Below, piece after piece: positions 1-10,944 of a stretch of DNA of 64,000 bases (its first letter is position 1; each line of letters starts with the position of its first letter). The position numbers and the translations under genes were made by a program. The DNA is taken from positions 806,001-870,000 of the forward strand of contig NZ_CP099397.1 in the NCBI RefSeq assembly GCF_021495345.1. Reading direction: 5' to 3'. The notes beneath the pieces were generated by a model, which did no database searches, had not been told where the DNA came from, and worked only from the letters and a program-made list of their open reading frames with translations. The stretch is from Pseudomonas hydrolytica (GTDB lineage: Bacteria; Pseudomonadota; Gammaproteobacteria; Pseudomonadales; Pseudomonadaceae).

Positions 1-2278
1 GCGTGTAGCCGGCCACCGGCTTGGCCAGGATGCGCTTGATCCCGGCGTTGCGTGCGATCACCTTGCTCGGCGCGTTGCTGATGCCGGTGAGCATGATGAT
101 CAGGATGTCGTGGTTGAGGCTGGGGTCTTCCTTGATCTTGGCCGCCAGTTGCATGCCGGTCATGCCGGGCATGTCCTGGTCCAGCAGCACCGCGTCGAAG
201 TACTCGCGCATATGCGCCTTGGTGCGCAGCAGGGCCAGGGCCTCCTTGCCGGAGGGCACGGCGCTGACCTGCAGACCCCAGGCATTGCATTGCTGCACCA
301 GCACCTTGCGGCAGGTGTCGTTGTCGTCCACCACCAGCAGGCGCGCACCCTGCAGCGGGCTGTCCAGATCGGTTTCCGGCTGTTCCAGGCGGGCGGGGTC
401 CAGCGGCAGGGCCAGCCACAGGGTGGTGCCCTGGTTGCTGCTGCCCTGAATGCCGAACTCGCCACCCATCAGGCGCACCAGCTGGCGCGCGATGATCAGG
501 CCGAGGCGCCCGCCCAGGCGGGTGGCGGAGAGGAAGTCGCGGCTCTGCAGTTCGGCGTTGAGCAGGGCGTCGCGCTCTTCCGGCAGCAGCGGCCGGCCGC
601 TGTCCTGCACGGCGATGCGCAGGCGGTGCTTGCCGTCGCTGCTGTCGAGTGCGGCCACCAGCAGGATCTCGCCCTCGTCGGTCTGCTTGAAGGCATTGTC
701 CAGCAGGCTCAGCAGGGCCTGGCGCAGGCGCGTGGGGTCACCGCTGATCACCCGCGGCACCTGCGGCTGGATGAAGCTGATCAGCTCCACCTTCTGCTGC
801 TCGGCCTTGGCGCGGAAGATGTCGAGGCAGTCCTCGATCAGCGCGCCGAGGTCGAACTGCACGTCGTCCAGTTCGATCTGCCCGGATTCGAGCTTGGAAA
901 TGTCGAGAATTTCGTTGATCAGGGTGAGCAGCTCGTTGCCCGAGCTGTGGATGGTCTGCACGTAGTCGCGTTGCTTGGCCGACAGCGGCGTGCCCAGCAG
1001 CAGTTCGGTCATGCCCAGCACGCCGTTCATCGGCGTACGGATCTCGTGGCTGATCTTGGCCAGGAACTCGGCCTTGGCGCGCAGCTCGGCGCTGCTGGCG
1101 GCCAGCGCGGTGCGGCTGTCGAGGGTGTCGGAGGTGATCTGCCGCTGACGTTCGGTCAGCGAGACGCTGAGGATCAGGCCGGCCAGGGTCGCCACGCTGA
1201 ACACGCCGAGCACCAGCCAACCCGGGTTGAGCTGATCGAAGCCGAGCAGCACCGGCACGAAGAAGCCGAAGCCGAGGTTGAACACCAGCATGCCCACGGC
1301 GATCAGCCGCGCCGGCTGGTAACCGGCGCGCCAGTGCAGGCTGCCCACCAGCAGCAGGTTGATGCTGCTCAACGCCACCAGCAGATAGACCAGCGAGCTG
1401 AACCAGAACAACCCGGTCAGTGCGATGCACAGCGCATACACCAGCAACAGCAGCGCGTTGCCCTGCAGCAGGCGGTTGAGCGGGCTGTGCTGCACCGTGG
1501 TGCCGTGGAAGAAGCTCAGGCCGAAGGCCAGGGCGCTGAAGGCGGCGAACAGCGCCGACAGATCGGCGATCAGCGACTGGTTGTAGCCCAGGCTGGGCAA
1601 CCACTGGGCGAAAATGCCGAGATTGGCCGACGAACACACCGCCAGACCGATATTCACTCCGGCCAGCCACAGACCGGTGGCGCTGCGGCTGTAGAAGAAG
1701 CGGATGAGGTTGTACAGGGTCAGCAGCAGCAGGGCGCCGAACAGCATGCCGTAGAGGTAGGCGGGCTTTTCCAGGCTGACCAGTTCGGCCTGATCCATGA
1801 CCTTGAACCAGGTCATCAGCGGATGGTTGGACGTCAGACGGACGTAGGCGACGCGGGCCTGGCCGTCGTTGGGCAGGGGCATCAGGTAGAAGCGCGAAGG
1901 CAGCGGACGCGAGTCCAGCGGCATGGCTTCGCCGGTGTGCAGGTTCTGCTCCAGCTGGCCATCCCTGAGCAGGTAGTAGTCGAGGTACTGCACCCGCGGT
2001 GAAAAGACCCAAAGCCAGGCGGGCTGCTGTTGCGGGGCGAGTTCGACGCGCAGCCAGACGGCATGCTGGCTCGGCGGGAAGGTGAAGGACTGTTTGCTAA
2101 GCGGCTTGAACTGCTGGCGCTGGGCGCGTACTTCTTCCAGGCCCAGGCGGGCGCTGGCGTCGACCAGATAGGACCAGCTCTGGGTGCCCGTCGAGGACGG
2201 GGCGGCGCTGGCTGTCAGGCTGAGGCCGAGCAACAGCAGGCTGGCGAGTAGTCCGATGGCAATCCTGAGCCGGCACAC
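1..2278 (-). CDS. retS: RetS hybrid sensor kinase, 3' end beyond window
   Basis: Reading leftward from GTG at 2278 gives about 759 residues before the window edge. Order seen: signal peptide, periplasmic 7TMR-DISMED2-type domain, about seven membrane segments (near residues 180-370), histidine kinase with [10 protein letters not shown] (His411), N-box DNAFK, a weak G1 box (DSGRP), then a receiver with VVDDN and the likely phospho-acceptor Asp700. The P. aeruginosa protein has a second receiver, which would lie outside the window. RetS heterodimerises with GacS and blocks Gac/Rsm output, holding back biofilm and favouring acute virulence (family knowledge). The GTG start is supported by AAGGA seven bases upstream. 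The next gene is purD, as in P. aeruginosa. The frame is unbroken throughout. Confidence 0.93.
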   Translation of the reverse strand, partial: MCRLRIAIGLLASLLLLGLSLTASAAPSSTGTQSWSYLVDASARLGLEEVRAQRQQFKPLSKQSFTFPPSQHAVWLRVELAPQQQPAWLWVFSPRVQYLDYYLLRDGQLEQNLHTGEAMPLDSRPLPSRFYLMPLPNDGQARVAYVRLTSNHPLMTWFKVMDQAELVSLEKPAYLYGMLFGALLLLTLYNLIRFFYSRSATGLWLAGVNIGLAVCSSANLGIFAQWLPSLGYNQSLIADLSALFAAFSALAFGLSFFHGTTVQHSPLNRLLQGNALLLLVYALCIALTGLFWFSSLVYLLVALSSINLLLVGSLHWRAGYQPARLIAVGMLVFNLGFGFFVPVLLGFDQLNPGWLVLGVFSVATLAGLILSVSLTERQRQITSDTLDSRTALAASSAELRAKAEFLAKISHEIRTPMNGVLGMTELLLGTPLSAKQRDYVQTIHSSGNELLTLINEILDISKLESGQIELDDVQFDLGALIEDCLDIFRAKAEQQKVELISFIQPQVPRVISGDPTRLRQALLSLLDNAFKQTDEGEILLVAALDSSDGKHRLRIAVQDSGRPLLPEERDALLNAELQSRDFLSATRLGGRLGLIIARQLVRLMGGEFGIQGSSNQGTTLWLALPLDPARLEQPETDLDSPLQGARLLVVDDNDTCRKVLVQQCNAWGLQVSAVPSGKEALALLRTKAHMREYFDAVLLDQDMPGMTGMQLAAKIKEDPSLNHDILIIMLTGISNAPSKVIARNAGIKRILAKPVAGYT

Positions 2279-2329
2279 GGTTAAGTCCTTCTAAATGAGT
2301 GGCCGGATTATAGCCAAGCATTTGCTCGG

Positions 2330-2378
2330 GGGAATACGGCGCGGCGGGGCTTTTTATGGCCTGCCGCGGCGTATTCCC
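2330..2378. terminator. Long hairpin between purD and retS
   Basis: GGAATACG and CGTATTCC arms extend through GC-rich inner arms around a loop containing TTTTTATGG. The hairpin sits between the purD stop and the retS start, both read leftward. No long T-run follows on the minus strand, so it may be a terminator, an mRNA-stabilising stem or a repeat. Confidence 0.5.
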
Positions 2379-2387
2379 TGAGCGGCC

Positions 2388-3677
2388 TCAGCCTTCGCCT
2401 TGCTCGCGGGCAATGGCGCGGTAGCCGATGTCGCTGCGGTGGAACATGCCGTTCCAGCGAATCTTCTCGGCCAGGCGGTAGGCCTGCTGCTGGGCTTCGG
2501 CCACCGTGCGACCGATGGCGGTGGCGCACAGTACGCGCCCGCCGGCAGTGACGATCTGGCCGTCCGAAAGCTTGGTACCGGCGTGGAACACCTTGCCGTC
2601 GAGTTGGGCGGCTTCATCCAGACCTTCGATCACGTCGCCCTTGGCGTAGTCGCCCGGGTAGCCGCCGGCTGCCAGCACCACGCCCACGGTCGGACGCGGG
2701 TCCCAGGTGGCTTCGACCTTGTCCAGCGCCTTGGCCAGCGCGGCCTCGACCAGCAGCACCAGGGAGCTTTCCAGGCGGCACATGATCGGCTGGGTTTCCG
2801 GGTCGCCGAAGCGGCAGTTGAATTCGATGACCTTGGGCGCGCCGGATTTGTCGATCATCAGGCCGGCATAGAGGAAGCCGGTATAGACGTTGCCTTCGCT
2901 GGCCATGCCGCGCACGGTGGGGTAGATCACCTCGTCCATCACGCGCTGGTGCACCTCGGGCGTCACCACCGGTGCCGGCGAATAGGCGCCCATGCCGCCG
3001 GTGTTGGGGCCGGTATCGGCGTCGCCGACGCGCTTGTGGTCCTGGCTGGTGGCCATCGGCAGCACGTTCTGGCCGTCGACCATGACGATGAAGCTGGCTT
3101 CTTCGCCGTCGAGGAACTCCTCGATCACCACGCGCGAACCGGCCTCACCGAAGGCGTTGCCGGCGAGCATGTCGCGCACGGCGTCTTCGGCTTCGGCCAG
3201 GGTCATGGCGACGATCACGCCCTTGCCCGCAGCCAGGCCGTCGGCCTTGATCACGATGGGTGCACCTTTTTCGCGCAGGTAGGCCAGCGCCGGCTCGATC
3301 TCGGTGAAGTTCTGGTAATCGGCGGTGGGGATCTTGTGGCGGGCCAGGAAATCCTTGGTGAAGGCCTTGGAGCCTTCCAGCTGGGCGGCGGCGGCGGTGG
3401 GACCGAAGATGTCCAGGCCGCGCGAACGGAACAGATCGACCACGCCCTTCACCAGCGGCGCTTCCGGACCGACGATGGTCAGCTGCACGTTCTTCTCGGC
3501 GAAGTCGGCGAGCTGCTCGATGGCCAGCACGTCGATGGCCACGTTCTCGCATTTGGCTTCCACCGCAGTGCCGGCGTTGCCCGGGGCGACGAAGACCTTC
3601 TCGACGCGCTTGTCCTGCGCCACTTTCCAGGCCAGGGCGTGTTCGCGACCGCCGCTGCCGATGATCAGTACATTCAT
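2388..3677 (-). CDS. purD: Phosphoribosylamine-glycine ligase
   Basis: This 429-residue protein has the usual PurD length and starts MNVLIIGSGGREHALAWK, the typical N-terminal nucleotide-binding loop. ATP-grasp signatures follow, such as IKADGLAAGKG and the metal-binding region EFNCRFGDPETQ. It joins glycine to phosphoribosylamine in step 2 of de novo purine synthesis in the cytoplasm. A strong ribosome site (GAGGAGAA) precedes the ATG. It lies downstream of purH on the same strand with a 392-base gap, so co-transcription is possible but not shown. PurD is normally placed beside PurH in gamma-proteobacteria. The gene looks intact. Confidence 0.97.
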   Translation of the reverse strand: MNVLIIGSGGREHALAWKVAQDKRVEKVFVAPGNAGTAVEAKCENVAIDVLAIEQLADFAEKNVQLTIVGPEAPLVKGVVDLFRSRGLDIFGPTAAAAQLEGSKAFTKDFLARHKIPTADYQNFTEIEPALAYLREKGAPIVIKADGLAAGKGVIVAMTLAEAEDAVRDMLAGNAFGEAGSRVVIEEFLDGEEASFIVMVDGQNVLPMATSQDHKRVGDADTGPNTGGMGAYSPAPVVTPEVHQRVMDEVIYPTVRGMASEGNVYTGFLYAGLMIDKSGAPKVIEFNCRFGDPETQPIMCRLESSLVLLVEAALAKALDKVEATWDPRPTVGVVLAAGGYPGDYAKGDVIEGLDEAAQLDGKVFHAGTKLSDGQIVTAGGRVLCATAIGRTVAEAQQQAYRLAEKIRWNGMFHRSDIGYRAIAREQGEG

Positions 3678-3714
3678 TGCGTTCTCCTCGAGGAGGTGGG
3701 CCAGGGGCCCCGAT

Positions 3715-3740
3715 GGTGGATGAGAAAAGCGTCATCCACC
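3715..3740. repeat. GGTGGAT...ATCCACC hairpin, REP-like
   Basis: GGTGGATGA and GTCATCCACC arms surround a short loop, and CTAC follows. The shape resembles common Pseudomonas intergenic palindromes. The hairpin lies just upstream of purD, in the purH-purD gap. No other copy of this exact form was noticed in the window. Confidence 0.5.
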
Positions 3741-3896
3741 CTACAAAAGCTTATTCCTGCAGACCTTCGGGGGCGCGATGGAGCGGGTAGATGCAAGGCG
3801 TCCGGGCCCTCACCAAGCGGAGTTGCCTTCTGGCAATGAGCATTGGGGAGGGGCCGGACAACGCAGCAGATGCCTGCTTCAGTGCGTCCCTGTCAC

Positions 3897-5504
3897 TCAG
3901 TGCCGGAAGTGGCGCATGCCGGTAAATACCATGGCAATGCCGGCTTCATCGGCCGCGGCGATCACCTCGTTGTCGCGCATCGAGCCACCTGGCTGGATCA
4001 CCGCGGTGATGCCGGCCTTGGCCGCGTTGTCGATGCCGTCGCGGAACGGGAAGAAGGCGTCGGAGGCCATTACCGCGCCCTGCACTTGCAGGCCGGCATG
4101 CTCGGCCTTGATCGCGGCGATGCGCGCGGAGTTGACGCGCGACATCTGGCCGGCGCCGACGCCCACGGTCTGGCGGTTCTTGGCGTAGACGATGGCGTTG
4201 GATTTGACGAACTTGGCCACTTTCCAGGCGAACACCAGGTCATGGATCTCCTGCTCGCTCGGCGCGCGCTGGGTGACCACCTTGAGGTCTTCGGCCTTGA
4301 TCATGCCGATGTCGCGGCTCTGTACCAGCAGGCCACCGTTGACGCGCTTGAAGTCCCAGCCCGCAGCGCGTTCGGCCGACCATTCGCCGCATTCGAGCAG
4401 GCGCACGTTGGCCTTGGCGGCCACCACTTCACGGGCGGCGGCGGAGATTTTCGGGGCGATGATCACTTCGACGAACTGACGCTCGACAATGGCCTTGGCG
4501 GTCTCGCCATCCAGCTCGCGGTTGAAGGCGATGATGCCGCCGAACGCCGACTCGGTGTCGGTGGCGTAGGCCAGGTCGTAGGCCTTGCGGATGCCGCCTT
4601 CGTCTTCCGGTACCACGGCCACGCCGCACGGGTTGGCGTGCTTGACGATGACGCAGGCCGGCTTGACGAAGCTCTTCACGCATTCCAGCGCGGCGTCGGT
4701 GTCAGCCACGTTGTTGAACGACAGTTCCTTGCCCTGCAGCTGGATGGCAGTGGAAACGCTGGCCTCGCCCTTCTTCGCCTCGACGTAGAACGCCGCGCTC
4801 TGGTGCGGGTTCTCGCCGTAGCGCATTTCCTGCGCCTTGATGAACTGGCTGTTGAAGGTGCGCGGGAAGGCGCCACGGCCTTCGGTGGACAGGGTGTCCG
4901 CCGCCTGGTCGATGGTGCCCAGGTAGTTGGCGATCATGCCGTCGTAGGCGGCGGTGTGCTCGAAGGCCTTGAGCGCCAGGTCGAAACGCTGGGCGTAGGT
5001 CAGGCCGCCGGCTTTCAGCGACTCGACGATGCCGGCGTAGTCGCCGGTGTTGACCACGATGGCGACGTCCTTGTGGTTCTTCGCCGCGCTGCGGACCATG
5101 GTCGGGCCGCCGATGTCGATGTTCTCGATGGCATCGGCCAGATCGCAATCAGGCTTGGCCACGGTGGCTTCGAAGGGGTAGAGGTTGACCGCTACCAGGT
5201 CGATCGGCTTGATGCCGTGCTCGTCCATCACCGCGCCGTCCAGCGCGCGACGGCCGAGGATGCCGCCGTGGATCTTCGGGTGCAGGGTCTTGACGCGGCC
5301 GTCCATCATTTCCGGGAAGCCGGTGTAGTCGGCGACTTCCACCGCGGCCACGCCGTTGTCCTTGAGCAGCTTGTAGGTGCCGCCGGTGGAGAGGATTTCC
5401 ACGCCAAGGGCGGACAGCTCGCGAGCGAATTCGAGGATGCCGGTCTTGTCGGAGACGCTGATCAGGGCGCGGCGAACGGGGAGGCGGGTGGTCTGGTCGG
5501 TCAT
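3897..5504 (-). CDS. purH: Bifunctional AICAR transformylase/IMP cyclohydrolase
   Basis: From [20 protein letters not shown] the protein is 535 residues, the expected PurH length. The N-terminal third is the MGS-like IMP cyclohydrolase domain ([14 protein letters not shown]). The rest is AICAR transformylase, with the Lys-His pair in KHANPCG and the MRYGENPHQ motif. It performs the last two steps to IMP. In-frame ATGs at 5516 and 5549 exist, but the more upstream one lies inside the fis terminator hairpin. The 5504 start matches the family, although its ribosome site is weak. Downstream on the same strand is purD. Confidence 0.96.
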   Translation of the reverse strand: MTDQTTRLPVRRALISVSDKTGILEFARELSALGVEILSTGGTYKLLKDNGVAAVEVADYTGFPEMMDGRVKTLHPKIHGGILGRRALDGAVMDEHGIKPIDLVAVNLYPFEATVAKPDCDLADAIENIDIGGPTMVRSAAKNHKDVAIVVNTGDYAGIVESLKAGGLTYAQRFDLALKAFEHTAAYDGMIANYLGTIDQAADTLSTEGRGAFPRTFNSQFIKAQEMRYGENPHQSAAFYVEAKKGEASVSTAIQLQGKELSFNNVADTDAALECVKSFVKPACVIVKHANPCGVAVVPEDEGGIRKAYDLAYATDTESAFGGIIAFNRELDGETAKAIVERQFVEVIIAPKISAAAREVVAAKANVRLLECGEWSAERAAGWDFKRVNGGLLVQSRDIGMIKAEDLKVVTQRAPSEQEIHDLVFAWKVAKFVKSNAIVYAKNRQTVGVGAGQMSRVNSARIAAIKAEHAGLQVQGAVMASDAFFPFRDGIDNAAKAGITAVIQPGGSMRDNEVIAAADEAGIAMVFTGMRHFRH

Positions 5505-5535
5505 GGTAGGGTCCATTGGAACAGGTAAATCAGTG

Positions 5536-5564
5536 AAAAAGGGCGGCACCTGGCCGCCCTTTTC
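5536..5564 (-). terminator. Rho-independent terminator after fis
   Basis: GGGCGGC and GCCGCCC arms with a five-base loop are flanked by A-tracts and T-tracts on both sides. It therefore reads as a terminator in either direction. It separates dusB-fis from purH. Confidence 0.85.
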
Positions 5565-5575
5565 CGGGAATTCGC

Positions 5576-5896
5576 TTACAGCAGGTCGTACTGCTTGAGC
5601 TTCTTGCGCAGCGTGCCGCGGTTCAGGCCGAGCAGCTCGGAGGCCTTGGTCTGGTTACCCTTCACGTGGTTCATGACGGTTTCCAGCAGCGGCGCTTCCA
5701 CTTCGGTGAGCACCAGGTTGTATACGTCGGTGACGTCCGCGCCCTCGAGATGGGCGAAGTAGTTGTGCAGCGCCTTCTCCACGGCGCCGCGCAGGGTCTG
5801 GCCCTCTTCGCTCGGCGTATTCAGGTGCTGTTTAAGGCTGGTGTTGTCACTCACGGGTGCAATTCCACTCACTAGGGTCTCTGTCATCAACGTCAT
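5576..5896 (-). CDS. fis: DNA-binding protein Fis
   Basis: This 106-residue protein is nearly identical in pattern to P. aeruginosa Fis. The C-terminal helix-turn-helix reads [20 protein letters not shown], preceded by the dimerisation helices around [12 protein letters not shown]. Fis bends DNA and shapes the nucleoid, recombination sites and promoters in fast growth (family knowledge). Its ATG overlaps the TGA stop of dusB (ATGA), so translation is coupled in the classic dusB-fis operon. The ribosome site GAGGT lies within the end of dusB. A strong hairpin terminator follows the stop. An upstream in-frame ATG at 5956 lies inside dusB and is rejected. Confidence 0.97.
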   Translation of the reverse strand: MTLMTETLVSGIAPVSDNTSLKQHLNTPSEEGQTLRGAVEKALHNYFAHLEGADVTDVYNLVLTEVEAPLLETVMNHVKGNQTKASELLGLNRGTLRKKLKQYDLL

Positions 5897-6891
5897 GCGG
5901 CCACCTCGTTTCCATCGTTGTGCCGTTCGCGAAAGAATGCGCGAACGTGGGCGCACTGTGCGTCCGTACTGTCCAGACGATTGAACTGGGCGCGAAACTC
6001 CCTGGCGCCCGGCAGGGTTGCCAGATACCAGCCGACATGCTTGCGGGCGATGCGTACGCCCATCAGGTCGCCATAGAAGGCGTGCAGTGCGGCCAGGTGT
6101 TCCAGCAGGATGCGTTCCACTTCGAGCAGGCTCGGCGCCGGGAGAACTTCACCGGTACGCAGGTAGTGCTCGATTTCACGGAAGATCCACGGCCGGCCCT
6201 GAGCGGCGCGACCGATCAGCAAGGCATCGGCGCCGGTGGCATCGAGCACGGCCTTGGCTTTTTGTGGGGAGTCGATGTCGCCATTGGCGAACACCGGAAT
6301 CGATACCGCCTGCTTGATGGCGGCGATGGTGTCGTACTCGGCTTCGCCGGTGTAGAGGTCGGCGCGGGTGCGGCCATGCACGGCCAGGGCGGTGATGCCG
6401 GCATCTTCGGCGATCTTCGCCACGGCGATGCCGTTCTTGTTCTGGCGGTCCCAGCCGGTGCGGATCTTCAGGGTCACCGGTACGTCCACCGCAGCGACCA
6501 CCGCCTCGAGGATCTCGCGCACCAGCGGCTCGTCGCGCAACAGGGCGGAACCGGCGGCCTTGTTGCAGACCTTCTTGGCCGGGCAGCCCATGTTGATGTC
6601 GATGATCTGCGCGCCCAGCTCGACGTTCTTGCGCGCCGCCTCGGCGAGCATCTGCGGGTCGCCACCGGCGATCTGCACCGAGCGCGGCTCGGGATCGCCG
6701 GCATGCAGCAGGCGCAGGCTGGACTTGCGGCTGTTCCACAGGCGCACATCGCTGGTGACCATCTCCGACACCACCAGGCCGGCGCCGAGGCGGCGGCACA
6801 GCTGGCGGAACGGGCGATCGGTGACGCCGGCCATGGGGGCCAGGATCAACCGATTGGGCAATGTGTAAGGGCCAATACGTGGGGCCGACAT
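5893..6891 (-). CDS. dusB: tRNA-dihydrouridine synthase B
   Basis: The protein has 332 residues with a TIM-barrel FMN fold starting [20 protein letters not shown]. The Dus signature [18 protein letters not shown] holds the catalytic cysteine, and the FMN-binding region [10 protein letters not shown] is present. It reduces specific uridines in the tRNA D-loop using NADPH. It is the first gene of the dusB-fis unit and overlaps fis by four bases. The 228 bases upstream hold no gene; the promoter for dusB-fis should lie there. No disruption is seen. Confidence 0.96.
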   Translation of the reverse strand: MSAPRIGPYTLPNRLILAPMAGVTDRPFRQLCRRLGAGLVVSEMVTSDVRLWNSRKSSLRLLHAGDPEPRSVQIAGGDPQMLAEAARKNVELGAQIIDINMGCPAKKVCNKAAGSALLRDEPLVREILEAVVAAVDVPVTLKIRTGWDRQNKNGIAVAKIAEDAGITALAVHGRTRADLYTGEAEYDTIAAIKQAVSIPVFANGDIDSPQKAKAVLDATGADALLIGRAAQGRPWIFREIEHYLRTGEVLPAPSLLEVERILLEHLAALHAFYGDLMGVRIARKHVGWYLATLPGAREFRAQFNRLDSTDAQCAHVRAFFRERHNDGNEVAA

Positions 6892-7119
6892 GGGGCGTCC
6901 CTGCTTGTTGGTTCGCAGTTGAGACTGTTGGCGATCAACACCTGTCCTTCACCGTGTCTCGGGGGAAACGGCGGGGGACCTGTGCTCGCGAAAGGGTGGG
7001 CATGATACCCGCTCTGGATGACCGGATAAAGGCTGTTTTGAACAAATTCTGAACAGCGATGGCCTTATCGCCAGGAGTTAGATGGAAGACCTGCGGCCAG
7101 GCGTCGCGCGGGCTGCAGG

Positions 7120-8394
7120 CTATTCCGGCGAGTGGAAGCTGAGGCTGTAGTTGACCGCGCGGGTGCCCGGGTCGAGGATGTCCAGGGAAATATGGATGGG
7201 CGTCTGCGGCGGCATTTCGCTCTGCCCGGCCAGCTCGCCGGCGAGGTACTCGCTGGGTTTGAAGCGGCGGCTGGCGACCAGTTGGCCGCCGAGGTCGGCG
7301 AAGCGCATTTCCAGCAGCGGGAAGGGCTGGGCGAAGGGCGCGCGGTTGTAGAGGATGGCATCGACGATCAGCGCGCCGGAGAACTCCGGATGGCTGCGCA
7401 CCACCAGGTTGCTGCTGCGAATCTGGCTGATGTCGACCTTCGACGGCAGGCTGCAGCCGATATTCGGGCACAGCTGCTCGAACCAGGGGCGATAGCGATC
7501 CTGGCGCGCCAGTTCGTCGAAGTTGTAGGCCACGTACTGGGCCAGCAGGCCGGCGGCGGCCAGCAGGTTGAGCAGGCCCCAGCCCAGCACCCGGCCCCAG
7601 GCGATGCTCTGGTGCGGTTGCCACTCCAGTTGCAGCGGCTCGTCGTCCAGCTCGAACAGGCGTTCATCGCGCAGACCGGGTTCGCTGCGCGCGCTCCTCG
7701 GTTCTTCGCGCTTGGCGCCGACCTGTGGCGCCGGCGGGTCCTGATCGTCCTGGTGCTGATCCAGGTCGCCCAGGCGTGGCTCGTCCGGCTCGTCGAGTTC
7801 TTCGATGGCCGGTTGCTGGCGCGGCGGGGCGACGGCGGTCGGGGGCTCGTCCACTGGCCGGATCGGGGCGGCTACTTCCGGCGATGCCTGCTGATCCTCG
7901 GCTTGCAGCTCGAAACCGCTGCGCTTGACCGGCTCGTCACGCAGCAGGGCTTCGGCCCAGGCCTCGTCGTGCGGTTCGTCCTGTTCGGGCGGCGGGGCGC
8001 TGCTGAAAGTCTCGCTGTAGCGCGGCGCGCGTTCCAGGGCGAGAAACTGCTGCGACAGCTGCTGCTCCTGTTCCTCCAGCTTGGCCAGTTCCTCGTCGAG
8101 ATCGAGGCTGTCCAGGTCGAGGTCGTCGTGGATCCACAGCGTGTCGTCGGCGGGTTTGCTCGGCGCCGGCTTGCGCGGGGGTTCCGGCTGGATCTTGGCG
8201 GCCGGCGCGGGCGCCGGTTTGGCTGCGCTTGGCGGCGCACTGGCCGCGGCCTTGCCGAACAGCTGCTCGGCGGCATTGAACACATGCAGACAGGCCCCGC
8301 AGCGCACGGCGCCATGGGCAGCAGCCAGCTGCGCCTGGCTGACGCGGAAGCTGGTGCGGCAATGGGGGCACTGGGTGACGTGGCTTTCGCTCAT
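7120..8394 (-). CDS. DUF3426 membrane protein with N-terminal zinc ribbon
   Basis: The 424-residue protein corresponds in position to PA4851. Residues 9-12 (CPHC) and 32-35 (CGAC) form an MJ0042-type zinc ribbon. A long acidic, proline-rich low-complexity region follows, then one membrane helix (GWGLLNLLAAAGLLAQYVAY) and a C-terminal DUF3426 domain of about 140 residues predicted to face the periplasm. Function is unknown. It lies between prmA and dusB on the same strand, an arrangement conserved in pseudomonads. No enzymatic motif is visible. Confidence 0.85.
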   Translation of the reverse strand: MSESHVTQCPHCRTSFRVSQAQLAAAHGAVRCGACLHVFNAAEQLFGKAAASAPPSAAKPAPAPAAKIQPEPPRKPAPSKPADDTLWIHDDLDLDSLDLDEELAKLEEQEQQLSQQFLALERAPRYSETFSSAPPPEQDEPHDEAWAEALLRDEPVKRSGFELQAEDQQASPEVAAPIRPVDEPPTAVAPPRQQPAIEELDEPDEPRLGDLDQHQDDQDPPAPQVGAKREEPRSARSEPGLRDERLFELDDEPLQLEWQPHQSIAWGRVLGWGLLNLLAAAGLLAQYVAYNFDELARQDRYRPWFEQLCPNIGCSLPSKVDISQIRSSNLVVRSHPEFSGALIVDAILYNRAPFAQPFPLLEMRFADLGGQLVASRRFKPSEYLAGELAGQSEMPPQTPIHISLDILDPGTRAVNYSLSFHSPE

Positions 8395-8429
8395 GCGCAG
8401 ATCCGGGAGTTCGAGGCGGCTAGTCTAAA

Positions 8430-8463
8430 GCAGTAGCTGCAGGCTTCAAGCCGCAAGCTGCAG
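8430..8463. repeat. GCAGCTTGCGGCTTGAAGC-type intergenic repeat
   Basis: AGCTGCAGGCTTCAAGCC is followed by GCAAGCTGC, an imperfect palindrome just upstream of the DUF3426 gene. A related stretch (GCAAGCCGCAGGCTGC) lies near 58458-58473. It looks like a dispersed intergenic element rather than a terminator with a T-run. Confidence 0.4.
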
Positions 8464-8551
8464 CCAGGGGTGCGGCTGCGAACGAACGGCGTTCCGTTTG
8501 TTTCATGATCGAGTCGGCCCGATCGCGAACGCATTCGCCGTGCAGGACGCT

Positions 8552-9430
8552 CTAGCGCTTCACCCCGCTGATGCGTACCCAGCCATCCTTGATTGCCGTT
8601 GGGTCGAGGTCGAAGGCGCCGGCGTAGGCGGCGCGAACTTCCTCGGCCTGTTCGGCGAGGATGCCCGACAGCGCCAGGCGTCCACCTTCTTGGACCAGCG
8701 CGGTGATCTGCGGTGCCAGGGAAACCAGCGGGCCGGCCAGGATATTGGCTACCACCACCTCGGCCGGCTGCTGCGGCAGATCGGCCGGCAGGTACACCGG
8801 GAAGCGTGCCGGGTCGATGCCGTTGCGATTGGCATTGTCGCGCGAGGCTTCCAGCGCCTGCGGATCGATATCGGTGCCCACCGCCTGCGGCGCGCCGAGT
8901 AGCAGGGCGGCAATGGCGAGGATGCCCGAGCCACAGCCGAAGTCGAGTACCCGGCAGCCGTCCAGATTCTGGCCGTCGAGCCATTCCAGGCACAGTGCGG
9001 TGGTCGGGTGGGTGCCGGTGCCGAAGGCCAGGCCCGGATCGAGCAGCAGGTTGACCGCATCCGGCTCGGGCGCGGCGTGCCAGCTCGGCACTATCCACAG
9101 GCGCTGGCCGAAACGCATCGGCTGGAAGTTGTCCATCCAGCTGCGCTCCCAGTCCTGATCCTCGATGCGCTCGACATGATGTTCCGGCAGCGTGCCGCCA
9201 CACAGCAGCTGCAGGTGGGCGATCAGTGCGGTCTCGTCGGTATCGGCCTCGAACAGGGCCAGCAGGTGGGTGTGCGACCACAGCGGGGTGGTGCCCAGGT
9301 CCGGCTCGAAGATCGGCTGGTCTTCGGCGTCCATGAAGGTCACCGATACGGCGCCGACCTCGAGCAGGGCGTCCTCGAAGGTCTCCGCCTGCTCGGGCGT
9401 GATGGCGAGACGGACTTGTAACCAGGGCAT
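8552..9430 (-). CDS. prmA: Ribosomal protein L11 methyltransferase
   Basis: The 292-residue protein starts [16 protein letters not shown], which is the conserved PrmA beginning. The ribosome site GAGG stands seven bases upstream, while the in-frame ATG at 9442 has none. The SAM-binding motif [15 protein letters not shown] and the catalytic-site NILAGPL motif are both present. PrmA trimethylates L11 at several amino groups in the cytoplasm. It sits downstream of accC with a hairpin between them. This is an ordinary core gene. Confidence 0.96.
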   Translation of the reverse strand: MPWLQVRLAITPEQAETFEDALLEVGAVSVTFMDAEDQPIFEPDLGTTPLWSHTHLLALFEADTDETALIAHLQLLCGGTLPEHHVERIEDQDWERSWMDNFQPMRFGQRLWIVPSWHAAPEPDAVNLLLDPGLAFGTGTHPTTALCLEWLDGQNLDGCRVLDFGCGSGILAIAALLLGAPQAVGTDIDPQALEASRDNANRNGIDPARFPVYLPADLPQQPAEVVVANILAGPLVSLAPQITALVQEGGRLALSGILAEQAEEVRAAYAGAFDLDPTAIKDGWVRISGVKR

Positions 9431-9522
9431 GGGCAACCTCATGAGCGATGCGGCGGGGCGTTTGGCCGCGCAGCTTACTTGAACGGATGGCCGGGCTGCC
9501 AGTTCGGCCGCCGGCCGGAAAC

Positions 9523-9552
9523 GACAAGGGCCGCCAGATGGCAGCCCTTGTC
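9523..9552 (-). terminator. Hairpin after accC
   Basis: GACAAGGGC and GCCCTTGTC arms pair perfectly, and an inner GCC/GGC pairing lengthens the stem. It lies 20 bases past the accC stop. The T-run on the minus strand is short (TTT), so termination is likely but not certain. Confidence 0.6.
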
Positions 9553-9571
9553 GGTACAGCAGGCCTAAGCC

Positions 9572-10927
9572 TCAGTGCTTGTCCATACCCAGTTTCTTTT
9601 CCAGGTAGTGGATGTTCACGCCGCCTTTGACGAAACCCTTGTCACGGGTCAGGTCGCGGTGCAGCGGCACGTTGGTCTTGATGCCGTCGACCACGATCTC
9701 GTCCAGGGCATTGCGCATGCGCGCCATGGCCTCGTCGCGATCCTTGCCGAAGGTGATCAGCTTGCCGATCAGCGAGTCGTAGTGCGGCGGCACGCTGTAG
9801 CCGCTGTACAGGTGCGAGTCGACGCGTACGCCATTGCCGCCCGGAGCATGGAAGTGCTTGACCTTGCCGGGGCTGGGCATGAAGTTGTCCGGGTCTTCAG
9901 CGTTGATCCGGCACTCGATGGAGTGGCCGAGGATCTTCACGTCTTCCTGCTTGATCGACAGCTTGTTGCCGGCGGCGATGCTGAGCATCTCCTTGACGAT
10001 GTCGATGCCGGTGACCATCTCGGTGACCGGGTGCTCCACCTGGACGCGGGTGTTCATCTCGATGAAGTAGAAACGGCCGTCTTCATAGAGGAACTCGAAG
10101 GTGCCGGCGCCACGGTAGCCGATCTCGACGCAGGCATCGACGCAGCGCTTGAGCACTTCGGCGCGGGCCTTCTCGTCGATCAGCGGGGCCGGAGCCTCCT
10201 CGATCACCTTCTGGTGGCGACGCTGCAGCGAGCAGTCGCGGTCATATAGGTGGATGGCGTTGCCCTGTCCGTCGGACAGCACCTGGACTTCCACGTGACG
10301 CGGGTTGCCGAGGAATTTCTCCAGATAGACCATCGGGTTGCCGAACGCGGCACCGGCTTCGGTGCGGGTCAGCTTGGCCGACTTGATCAGGTCTTCTTCC
10401 TTGTGCACCACGCGCATGCCGCGACCACCGCCGCCGCCAGCAGCTTTGATGATCACCGGGTAGCCCACTTCACGGGCGATGCGCAGGGCCTCTTCCTCGT
10501 CTTCCGGCAGCGGGCCGTCGGAGCCCGGTACCACCGGCACGCCGGACTTGATCATGGCGTCCTTGGCCGACACCTTGTCACCCATCAGGCGGATCACGTC
10601 GGCTTTCGGGCCGATGAAGGCGAAGCCGGAGTTCTCCACCTGCTCGGCGAAGTCGGCGTTCTCGGCGAGGAAGCCGTAACCCGGGTGGATGGCGGTGGCG
10701 CCGGTCACTTCAGCGGCGCTGATGATGGCCGGGATGTTCAGGTAGGACTTCGCCCCGGGCGCCGGACCAATGCAGACGGACTCGTCGGCCAGGCCCAGGT
10801 GCATCAGTTCGCGGTCGGCGGTGGAGTGCACGGCCACCGTCTTGATGCCCAGTTCCTTGCAGGCGCGCAGGATGCGCAGGGCGATTTCGCCACGGTTGGC
10901 GATAAGGACTTTTTCCAGCTTCTGCAT
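9572..10927 (-). CDS. accC: Biotin carboxylase subunit of acetyl-CoA carboxylase
   Basis: The protein has 451 residues. ATP-grasp features are clear: the glycine loop [12 protein letters not shown], the [10 protein letters not shown] motif, EAPAP, and [16 protein letters not shown] with the carboxylation-site residues. It carboxylates biotin on AccB using ATP and bicarbonate, the first committed step of fatty acid synthesis. The start at 10927 has GGGGAGCC upstream. Only 17 bases separate it from accB, so the two form the usual accBC operon. The gene ends [10 protein letters not shown], typical of Pseudomonas. Confidence 0.97.
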   Translation of the reverse strand: MQKLEKVLIANRGEIALRILRACKELGIKTVAVHSTADRELMHLGLADESVCIGPAPGAKSYLNIPAIISAAEVTGATAIHPGYGFLAENADFAEQVENSGFAFIGPKADVIRLMGDKVSAKDAMIKSGVPVVPGSDGPLPEDEEEALRIAREVGYPVIIKAAGGGGGRGMRVVHKEEDLIKSAKLTRTEAGAAFGNPMVYLEKFLGNPRHVEVQVLSDGQGNAIHLYDRDCSLQRRHQKVIEEAPAPLIDEKARAEVLKRCVDACVEIGYRGAGTFEFLYEDGRFYFIEMNTRVQVEHPVTEMVTGIDIVKEMLSIAAGNKLSIKQEDVKILGHSIECRINAEDPDNFMPSPGKVKHFHAPGGNGVRVDSHLYSGYSVPPHYDSLIGKLITFGKDRDEAMARMRNALDEIVVDGIKTNVPLHRDLTRDKGFVKGGVNIHYLEKKLGMDKH

Positions 10928-10944
10928 TGCAGGCTCCCCGCGCA

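Noticed and set aside
110..2002. Open frame of 630 codons on plus, opposite retS
   Set aside because: The minus strand encodes an unbroken RetS with all its motifs; the plus frame is Gln/His/Ala-rich without domains.
6861..7052. 63-codon open frame across the dusB start
   Set aside because: It overlaps the dusB 5' end and promoter area on the other strand, without ribosome site or conservation signal.
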